From assembly GCA_030435675.1 (NCBI GenBank), contig CM059622.1, positions 2,356,001 through 2,420,000 on the forward strand: a stretch of DNA of 64,000 bases, written 5' to 3'. Below are positions 11,588-21,139 of this stretch, one piece after another; the first letter of the stretch is position 1, and each line of letters begins with the position of its first letter. The translations under genes were made by a program, and so were the position numbers. Source of the stretch: Steinernema hermaphroditum. Taxonomy: Eukaryota; Nematoda; Chromadorea; Rhabditida; Steinernematidae. Under the pieces are notes generated by a model. The model saw only the letters and a list, made by a program, of their open reading frames with translations. It was not told where the DNA came from and ran no database searches.

Positions 11588-12933
11588 AATTCTTTTACTT
11601 TATCCGTCCATATTGCCGTTTTCCTCATTTCGTCCGTGAACGTTGAAAAAGGACGATGAGTCGTCAATTGCAGACGGTTTCTATTGGGCGCAGACGGCGT
11701 GAGGATGAGTAACGATGGCGCCAGTCGCCAAAATTTACATATCGTCGCTATATTGCGCTAACGACTGGTACGAGTACTTGCGTAGTCAGTACAAAAACAT
11801 AAGATCTTTGCCGACAAAAAAACCTAGTCCTTCCAGCATTTTATCTTTCATCTCTACGACGTCATCCAAACAGCTGACCTGTGCACTATCATCTGCATGA
11901 TCAGTTCTTTCGATGTAGTCTAGCTGGCTATATCCTCTCAAAAATCTTCCTCTTTCTTTCGGAGTATTTGGGTCCGTTCTTTAGGTTAAGGCTCGCTCAA
12001 ACATCCCAAAAAATTTGTCACCATAAATCAACCATGAGTTTAACTTTTGTCCAGAATCAACCCCACCCACTTTGCGCACATCCATGTGCAGTGCCAATCA
12101 CCCGATGCCACTATTTCCATTGTGAACCAGCTTGGGTTTGTTTAGTCTGTGTGATACGTGGTGAGAAACAATGACAAAGCACACAACGAGGTGACGTGCG
12201 ACGATCGCGCTCTTCTGTTTAATGTTTTCACTTTTGTGAAACGTTTCAGGGCGTGACTTTACAGAAAAAGATGGACTTCCGACGCCGTGAAGAGTCTAAT
12301 TTCGATGGCAACCGGTTTAATCGGTATTTTACCGGTGTCCGGAGACCCCTAGTCGGAATTCTGCTTGTATAAGCCACGCAGACGGTGATTATGGTCTTCT
12401 TAGATAGACTTATTAGGCGGTTTTTGAAAATTCCATTCTAGACAACTCAGCTTTAGACAGCGAAGCTAGCCAGACACTCATAGATGTCTCAAAAGAGTGA
12501 CTATTTGAGCTTTCTTCTGCTAGACCCTTTTGTCGTGTCTATAGTCTCGTAGACATGTCTAAACGGATCGTATTCCTCGCAAAACACAAAGCGCGTTTAG
12601 GCCTTTGAAGACATCTATGATCGTTTTCCGTCCTTTGAGATCATGTGTGATATTTCCACATCAAATCACTCCCTATGGCTTTTACAAAGAAGAGACTTTT
12701 CGAGATGAGACTGTCCACGAAGATGTCATTTTCCACACCATTTCAGGCCCGCTCTCCCACGCCTCTCAGGCCCAATCACGCGTGTTCCTTTCGCTGATCG
12801 CGATCGCTCGTTCCCATCTTCCCGAGTCCGACCTCAATCCGCGACCTTTTCCATTCTATTCTTCGCGTCATTGTCTTTGTCGCTTTTTAGGAGTGCACGC
12901 GCAACAACCGCCACCGCCTGCGCCTCGGTCACC
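11588..12933. other. Upstream region of the UDP-glucose dehydrogenase gene
   Basis: No coding exon with family support was seen. The 12605-13021 frame overlaps the start region of the next gene and lacks a domain. The segment 12760-12930 is pyrimidine-rich and probably promoter or 5' UTR. Confidence 0.4.
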
Positions 12934-14718
12934 ATGGATGAGGAGAAAAACGTACGTTTCCATTCGCCCCTTTCTGAAGGCGCCTCTATTCCATTGCACA
13001 CATGGACGCTCTTCAGATTAAGTCGATCGCATGTGTTGGCGCTGGATATGTGGGTGGCCCGACGTGCGCTATGATGGCTTACAAGTGCCACGATGTGAAG
13101 GTTACGGTAGTGGACATGAATGCCGAGAAGATTGAGCAGTGGAACTCGGATAAGCTGCCCATTTATGAGGTAACAAGAGTTGTTTTTTGACTTGGAAAGG
13201 GTTGATAATTTCACTTTCTGTGGGTCGTCGAAATGGGAGATTTTGCGCTATAAACACAGACCTAAAAGATACGATTTCCTCAGATTTTCCTCTTGATGGT
13301 CCTACTGAAGTGGTGCTAAGTGGATGCCCTTCTATACCCCTTTTTTTCCAGCCGGGCCTCGAGGAGATCGTCAAGGAGCGTCGCGGCAAGAACCTCTTCT
13401 TCTCCTCCGACATCGCCAGCGCTATTCGTGACGCGGAGCTCATCTTCATCTCCGTCAACACTCCCACCAAAACCTATGGAAAAGGCAAAGGAATGGCGCC
13501 GGATCTAAAGTACGTCGAGTCGGTGTCCCGCAGCATCGCCGAGCACGCGATGGGCCCAAAGATTGTCGTCGAGAAGTCGACTGTTCCCGTCAAGGCCGCC
13601 GAGAGCATCAGCTGCATTCTCAAGCACGCCCAGAACTTGAACCCCACACTCTCATTCCAGGTACCGCAACCTTCTTTGGCACTGTCCTATAAAGAGCATC
13701 TAGATCCTGTCGAATCCCGAATTCCTCGCCGAAGGCACTGCCATGAACGACCTGGCCAACCCCGACCGCGTCCTCATCGGAGGCGAAGAGAGCGAAGAAG
13801 GTCGCAAGGCGGTGAGCAAGCTGGTCCGCATCTACGAGTACTGGGTGCCCCGTGAACGGATCATCACCACGAACACGTGGTCTTCGGAGCTGTCCAAATT
13901 GGTGGCCAACGCATTCCTCGCGCAGCGCATCTCCTCCATCAACGCCGTGTCCTCCATCTGCGAGGCCACCGGTGCCGATGTCCGCGAAGTGGCCCATGCC
14001 ATCGGGCTGGACTCGCGAATCGGACCCAAGTTCCTGCAGGCTTCGGTCGGCTTCGGAGGCAGCTGCTTCCAGAAGGACGTGCTCAGTCTCGTCTACATCG
14101 CCGAGTGCCTCAATCTGAACGAGGTGGCCGACTACTTCCACGGAATCGTCGCCATCAACAACTGGCAGCGGCGCCGTTTCGCCGACAACATCATCAAAGG
14201 TCTGCTGGATACGGTGGCCGATAAGAAGCTGGCCATCTTCGGATTCGCCTTCAAGAAGAACACCGCCGACACGCGAGAATCTTCGAGTATCTACGTCGCC
14301 AAGCATCTGCTTGAAGAGCACGCTCAACTCTCATTTTATGACCCTAAGGTTCCGGAAAGTCAGATCAGATGGGAGCTGAAGAATGTTGCCCCTGCAGATT
14401 CAGGTAACTCCGAACCTGTGAACTCTACAGAGCGTTGCAATTTCAGTCGATAAGTTGGTGACCGTCCACAGCGACCCATACGAAGCAGCCAAGGACGCCC
14501 ATGCCATTGTCGTGCTTACCGAGTGGGATGAATTCAAGGTACTGGCAGTAGTTCAGTCTTATCTACTTAAAACATACGTTCAGACCTACAACTACTCCAA
14601 AATCTACGAGTCCATGAAGCACCCAGCTTCAGTATTTGACGGCCGTCTCCTCCTCGACCACTCGGAACTGCGCGAAATCGGATTCCGCGTCCATGCTGTG
14701 GGAACCGCCGCGAAATAA
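12934..14718 (+). CDS. sqv-4: UDP-glucose 6-dehydrogenase
   Basis: Oxidises UDP-glucose to UDP-glucuronate with NAD+ in the cytosol, feeding glycosaminoglycan synthesis. Exons are 12934-12951, 13017-13169, 13352-13660, 13704-14403, 14447-14538 and 14584-14718, giving 468 residues against roughly 480-490 for animal enzymes as I recall them. The NAD-binding [10 protein letters not shown] motif lies near the N-terminus. The catalytic Cys is near residue 281 in [10 protein letters not shown], and the [14 protein letters not shown] segment is conserved. The start is a choice. ATG 12934 has an ACCATGG context and a GTACGT donor, but ATG 13002 would replace six residues with five (MDALQ) and needs no first intron. 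Left unspliced, the upstream ATG would read out of frame across the second. The last intron (45 nt) has no stop in frame. The gene feeds the same pathway as the glycosyltransferase genes downstream. Confidence 0.96.
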
Positions 14719-15048
14719 TAGGAAAAGCCATATCATGCGTGCCTTCTCTTCTGTGATCACTCCCCAACAATCCATGCACTTCTCTGAGATGCCTTATCGC
14801 TTTAAACGAACTGCATTATATGTCTAAAGTTTATTAATTTATTGATGTTTTGATGTGAGGAAGCAATGAAAATAAAGTAAATTTAATGCAAAAATATGTG
14901 CTTAGTTGCACAAAGAAAAAAAATACGACACGGCCTGAAGCCTGAAAAGTGGCTACACTAAAGTATAAAATGAACCCAGCGAATAACAGTTGTAACATTT
15001 GGGGTGTTCCACGATGCCATAGGGAATGTGCACAAGGCAAAAAACAGT

Positions 15049-15121
15049 GATCTCGTGGTGTAGAGGTTATCACATCTGTCTAACACACAGAAGGCCGGCG
15101 GTTTGAGCCCGCCCGAGATCA
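15049..15121 (+). tRNA. tRNA-Val (AAC), diverged
   Basis: The anticodon AAC and acceptor stem are intact. The D loop has T to A beside the GG pair, and the T loop reads GGTTTGAGC, so the near-invariant C56 is T. That weakens both the B box and the G19-C56 contact, so function is doubtful. It is convergent with the Ile-GAT gene at 15245. Confidence 0.8.
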
Positions 15122-15244
15122 AAGCCTTTTGCTGTTTTGTGGGAAAAGTGGTCATTTTCTTTATTATTGCTACTGTGACTCTAATGAGATGAACATAAAA
15201 GAAGAGCCATCAGTTAAAAGATAGCAAAATAATACAAAAGATTT

Positions 15245-15318
15245 TGCCGCCAGCAGGGGTCGAACCTGCGACCTTGGGCTTATCAGACCCACGCTCTAAC
15301 CGACTGAGCTATGGCGGC
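15245..15318 (-). tRNA. tRNA-Ile with GAT anticodon
   Basis: The body matches the three Ile-AAT genes, but the anticodon loop is CTGATAA, giving GAT in place of AAT. Nuclear genomes of animals normally read Ile codons with inosine-modified AAT and rarely keep GAT. It is paired with the damaged Val copy at 15049. Confidence 0.9.
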
Positions 15319-15721
15319 GGTTGACAATTGCGAGCGTGAAGATGGCCTTACCTTAAAAGGGGAGTCTCAAACTTTCTAAACTCCAGCGATAGGTATAGTC
15401 AGAATAGAGGCTAGGATCAAAGATTCGATGCTAGTCGAAATTACGGTTATTCAAAGGATGACTAGATCATTGATTTCATTGATGTTGATGACCATTGTTT
15501 TTGTGGATTTTCGCAGTGTTGTGTTGATTGTAGACGGACAACGCAGTACTAGTGTTAAATACCTCTCTACGAGGCGCTCCAATTCTCAAAATACACTTCT
15601 CGGACAGTTCAAAATCCACGATCTCCGATCGGAAACACGATGTCCCCCACACGTCGACTCAATTTCCATAAATACGCCAAAGCGCGCTCTTCTATCTATT
15701 GTTGTGAAACAGTCAGTTGTT

Positions 15722-18700
15722 ATGCCGCCTAGTCGCTTCAATCGTTCATTCTTCGTTTTGGGTCTCTTTCTGACCCCGCTCCTCGTGTACTATTCGTTCA
15801 CCCTCGCCCCCAAGTCGGACCCCCTCCGCCGGAACACCATCAAATACTCCGTTCCACTCAACATCAAAGTGTCTAATTCGCGTCGTTTCTCTAAACTAAA
15901 ATCCTACGAGAAAGATTCGCGATGGATCGTCATAACGTCGGTGGCGGCGAAGCCGACTAAGGCAATCAGAGCGTTGGCCGAAGAGCCGGGATGGAGAATG
16001 GTGATTGTGGGCGACACGAAGGGGCCGATGGAGCCGTTGGACGATGAGTGGATCGAGCTGGGTGGCCATGTGGAGGTGGTGACCGTGCAGAGGCAGCAGA
16101 CGATGGGATACAGTATTCTGGGCGCGCTGCCCTACAAGAGCTATACGAGGAAAATGATCGGCTACTTGTATGCGATAGAAAGGGGCGCCGAGTGGATTTA
16201 CGATACGGATGACGATAATCGACCGATTGGTGAGTCTTTTTTTGCTACAAAAGAATGTATTCTAGACAGCTATGGTGTCTAGACATGCAGAAGTCATTTA
16301 TGTAAAGAGCATGATTGTATTCAGACATCTCAGGCCAACGTTGATTTAGAAATCTACCTGATAAGCAAAATAAGAGACTGTGTGTAGCATACTGTACTGG
16401 TTCACTTATATTACTTGAGCTAGGAGGCCAAATATTGCAAATCGTTTAATCGATTTTTTGACACAAAACATCTCGATACAAAGGGTGTTTATGCACCATT
16501 CTGTTGCACAATCCACCTCCAACCAGTACACATTCACCCCCCCCCTCCCCTTCTGAGGAGAGAGTGACCGAAAGGGGTCTTTCCTTTAGGCCTTGGACTT
16601 GGTCAATTCGACTACGGCGATACATCTTATGGCATGATCTACAAACCATCAAATTTATCCAATCGGACGTTACAGTAGGTCCTAGAAACTGGACTCATTT
16701 ACTCTCCATTTCCAGCGACTCCGTTTTCAATCCGTACGCATTCTTCGGTCGCCAGGATATGTGGCCAAGAGGATACCCACTCACTCTACTCCGGGTAGAC
16801 CCACGTCCCTGTCTGCCTTCTTCATATTTGCTCTTAGAAAGACAACAAAGCCATCAATCAACTTCTCTGCTCGTCAATGCGTGCGCCGGCTGTTCAACAA
16901 GGCCTTGTCGACCAAGATCCGGATGTCGACGCCATCTACCGTCTTATCCACGCTGATCCGCAAAAGGGTCTCAATGAGAAGTTCGATTCCCATGCGCCGC
17001 CTATAACCTTAGCCCCTGGCGAGTCGAGCTTCTCCAACATACGATACTACAAAATTTTAGGCGTTTTCAGTCCATTTAACAGTCAGAACACTCTCTTCCA
17101 TCGGGACGCCTTCTTCACGATGGGTCTTCCAATCGGAGTGGCCTTTAGGGTAACCGATATTTGGAGAGGCTACTTCGGCCAGAAGCTGCTACACATGGTG
17201 GGACGTAGCATTGGTTTCTACCCCGTCAATGCGGTTCAAGACCGCAATCCTCATAGTTATTTGGAGGACTTTAAGGTACTGTAATTCAACAAAATAAGAA
17301 TTCTTTCTCCTTAGGACGAGAAGGCGCTCTACTTCGACGCCGATAGACTAGTCGAGGAGCTGACCAGATTCAAATGTTTGCTCAACACTACGGAGTACTG
17401 TATCCTCTCGCTGAGCGAGATGTTCGTCGAGAAGGGCTTCTGGACTGCAGTAGATCACCAGCTGATCAGAGTACGGTAATTGACCAAGTTCCTGTGATAT
17501 GCAGCCACTTCAGCTCTGGCTAAAGGACTTGGAGGGCGTTGGCTACGAGCTTCCGGCGCTTAGACAAGACCACTTCCAGTATTCGTCTTGTCGTCCGGCG
17601 ACGCTGTTCTTCCAAAAACCGATAGACTCTCAGAATCTGAAAAAGCACAACGACATGAAGGAGTTGATGGTTTGGTGTAATAAGGGTTTGGATGGGAAAG
17701 ACAAGTTTGTGACGAATGTGTTTGTGGAGAAGCAGAAGGAGGTCGAAGCTGTAGAGCAGTTAAGGAAGACTTTGTTGATCATCACTTTCAACTATAAGGC
17801 GAGTGAGAACAAGAGGAATTAAAGGTAATTGGATGTTTTAGGTAGGTCCGCCGGCGAGCGTTCTGCAGAGAATGTACGAGGGCTACTTCGCACATGTCGT
17901 CTACTGTGGACCGTTTGGGAGTTACGAGAAGATGTATAAAAGGTTGGCTTTTAAGAAGGGTATATAAATCTTCCATGCCATGATATATAACTTCGCTACT
18001 TTTTTGATGTGATATGGTGTGCAAGATTCTTGTTTGCACCAGGTTCGTACTGTTTTGGGTTAGGTTTATTAGGTGTTCCCTATCCGCATGCGCCATAAAA
18101 TTCGTACCGTAGATGTTTCTAACGGCTACCTCTGCTTACATTAGTTAAAAACTGGAGTGCAGCTTCTTCTTCGTCCTTCTGAACAGACGAATTGCACATA
18201 TACTCCAGAGTCAGGATGCAGGGTATGCCGAAAAGTCACCTTTTTCGTTCTGGGACGGACCGGGAGGGAAGATAGATGGAATGGTCATACTGACGCACTT
18301 TTTTGTTTTGTTTGCGGTATTTAGACTTTATAGTCTTGAATACCGAGCGTCTCATAAAGCAGAAAGAAGCCTTCTTGGTAAGAAGTTGGAATTCTGATTC
18401 TTAAGCTATTTTTGGAATCGGGGCTTCCAAGAACGACCGTTCACTGAAGTCATTTCCAAGGGGGCGGACGGGCGAACCTGACCGATCGCTGGAAACATAA
18501 AATAGGACCTATTTGGAGGGTTGGGAAAAGTCAACCCCCCTCCCAGTCCCCAATAGGATGAAAAAGTGACTTTTTCCGATTCTGTATATCTCGAATTTTG
18601 GCGATAGTCCGAGATTCTCGGATCCTATCTCTCGACTCTCGCACAGCCCTGGTTTAGTCCCATTAAAGAGCTGCAAATAAGAGGGTGCTTGGTTCGAAAG

Positions 18701-21020
18701 TTGCAGGCGTTCCGATTTTTAAGCCGCAGTCAAACTCGCCCTTCTTGCATATGTTTCTAAGGTGGCCAATATATTCAACAATGTAGGACCTTATTGATGC
18801 TGAAGAGGCGACGCTTCCAGTGCATTTCGACGGTTCGATCGGTCAGGAACTGGTTGTACTGCTTGTAGTAGACATTGGGTAGAATCTTCGGCTGACTCAA
18901 CTGAAGCAAATAGATTTACACCTACACGCATTTCATCCTATTGGGGAGTGGGAGGGGGTTGACATTTCCCTTAGGCAACCCTCCAAATAGATTCTCATTT
19001 ATGTCTCCAGCATGTAAAAGGGAAACGGAAAACTGAGAATAGTTAAATTTTCGCTCCACCGAGGTCCCAAAAGTTCATTTTGACAGCTGAAGAACATGTC
19101 CCTTTTCCAGAAACCCAGTCTTCCCTCCGCTCCGTCGGATGAGCTGGATCAATCTGACCAACGAAGAGATGCACGACGGCTTTTTCGCCTACATGTGCAC
19201 CATCAAAGCGATCGAAATGCGAATCCAAAACATCGACGGTTATGTCACCCTGGCCGACGACGCCATTTTCAATCTGTGGACTCCGTTCGCAATGGACCAT
19301 TTTCGTCTCAAGACCGCCAGCTTCCAGCCGTATCACTACTGGCTGAGCAATGAGTTCGGACTTCCGGCGCTGGGTCGAACCACTGAACGCTACAAACAGG
19401 CAGCCATGTACCGGTCTAGCAGCGCACTGGGCAGAGCTGTTAGGTGGTTCGACCGAGAGGTACTGTAATGAGATAATGTTCTGCCATAAGCACAATTTAG
19501 TTACACAACTTCGGGCATCATTTTCTCATGGACGCCGCTACATGGGCCGTTTCCGATTTCTACTACTTGCCTAAAGAGTTCGAGCACTACTTCAGAACGC
19601 TGGGGAATGTGATGTTGGAAGAGAGGGTGTTCCATGAGATCGCCCTCGCTCGACTGGCCGCTCCGATGGGGTGGTGGCCCTTCTTCATCAATGCGACGTT
19701 GATGTGAGTTGATTTGAAGGGATGTTTGGGAAAACGACGCCTTTAGGGACATACCCAATTCACTACAACTGTGGTTCAGAAGAGACAATTACTCGGATTT
19801 ATATAGCGACAGTTTGTTGTTCATCCATCCGGTAAGTCCTCGGGGGTACGATATTTAATCAGAGCGCTCTTCGCTCTATTGGAAAGGGAGAGCGGGAGAA
19901 AGAGGCTATAAAAGTTGGGCTGTGAGGTAAAAAGCTCAAAAACACGCTTGCCTATTCGCATCAAACAGGGCCAAGAAGTACGAAGTGCTCGTGATTGATC
20001 AGGCATGGAAATCACTGCTTTGGCAATTTTGTCAATACCCACACCCACCTTTCGAAGCGGGTTTATATGCGTATAAGCCGACTTCCTTCTGGGGTTAACA
20101 TTGCCCTGGAGGTCAATTAACCCATTCGAAGGCGGTAGAGCTTCCTAAGGTTCCCTTGTAAGACTGGTCTTGAAGTGATACGATATGACTGCAACTGGAG
20201 CCGATACGAAAGTTGCTTATTGGCCCTGCCAGGACATTTCTGGCCTATCATGCGTTCGACTTCCCAGCCCATTCTCACTCTAATTCACTTTACTGGTCCC
20301 CTTCTGGTCGTGAAACTTTCATGTTTCCTGGCGTGTAACTTCTTCTTCTCGAGACGTTTCCGGCACCGGGGCGACCAAAGACTGTCCTTAAAAATGAAAT
20401 CTCCTTATCTAGCATTCCAGGTCAAACTGTCCTACACCTCAGACCTTACCAACCGAAGCATCTTTTGCCAATCCGTCGTAAAGTCATTTGTGCGGAACCT
20501 TCGAAAAGAAGAGCACTCGATTACGGTCAAGCATGAACCAACTCCGATCTCTGTGGCTAATGTAAGCCATTATCACTCACAGTAGAAGAGGATGAGTGAT
20601 TTCCAGAACGACTCACAAGTGTTCCAATGCTGCCAACAGTCATCCGAACTACCCAAGTCTTGTCATCACCTATGCAACGTGGAAACCATCAATCCTGTCA
20701 TGGTAGACGGGACAGCCTTTCGCCCAGAGAATGCCGAATAATTTCAGATCCTTGAGTTAATGGGTGGTCGCCACAAAGACTGCGAACTTGATGGTGATCA
20801 GTTCGTATCGCTGATGAAATGTTTCATTGAAAACGCCGAAAAAGACGACTTGGAAGAGTGTTGCCAGAAGAGGTTTCTTCAAGATCGCCTGACTCCTGAA
20901 GTTTGCGAAGACTTCTGCTCTGGAAATCTGACGGAATGGCGAATGCCTGAGTATCGAAGATACTGCGATGAGATTACGGTAGACATTGTTCAGTGTTATG
21001 CATGGACTGTACTGTCATAA
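15722..21020 (+). CDS. DUF288 (STELLO-like) protein fused to a DB module
   Basis: DUF288 proteins are type II Golgi-type membrane proteins related to plant STELLO glycosyltransferase-like proteins; their role in nematodes is not settled. Thirteen exons stay in phase: 15722-16229, 16590-16674, 16716-16794, 16838-17275, 17315-17470, 17514-17798, 17842-17942, 19111-19459, 19501-19703, 19747-19831, 20421-20561, 20607-20702 and 20748-21020 (932 residues). A signal anchor lies at about residues 9-26. DUF288 motifs include KMIGYLYAIERGAEWIYDTD near 145-162, FGRQDMWPRGYP, and VDGY-like DGYVTLADDAIFN. From about residue 811 the pattern changes to a DB cysteine module (QCCQQ, CHHLC, ECCQKRF, CEDFCSG). 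Intron 6 appears to be GC-AG, and intron 7 (17943-19110) holds an inverted-repeat element. Exon 6 could also start at 17505. The fusion rests on open phase only, so a separate DB gene is possible. Confidence 0.8.
18488..19011. mobile_element. Foldback element with long terminal inverted repeats
   Basis: The left arm (about 18488-18568) and right arm (about 18926-19011) are inverted copies sharing GCTGGA-ACATAAA ends, the TATTTGGAGGGTTG block and the CCCCAATAGGATGAAA block. They enclose about 357 bp. It lies in intron 7 of the DUF288 gene. No transposase is visible, so it would be non-autonomous. I could not identify a target-site duplication. Confidence 0.6.
18775..18900 (-). other. Antisense exon-like segment inside the foldback element
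   Basis: On the minus strand a TTGCTTCAG acceptor (18901 side) is followed by 42 codons ending in TGA, including NVYYKQYNQFLTDR and MHWKRRLF. The composition looks protein-like, but I do not recognise it. It may be a captured last exon or chance. Confidence 0.3.
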
Positions 21021-21139
21021 AAAGCCTATTGTTGTTGATGGAAACAGTGATCCCTGAGGCGAGAGAGAAGGCCTTTTAATTGAGTGAATTGAAGGGACAT
21101 ATAAATATGGTACATACACAAAATACAATCCTAAAGAGA

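Noticed and set aside
13620..14327. 235-codon minus-strand frame
   Set aside because: It is a mirror of the GC-rich third-position UDP-glucose dehydrogenase exons and has no family match.
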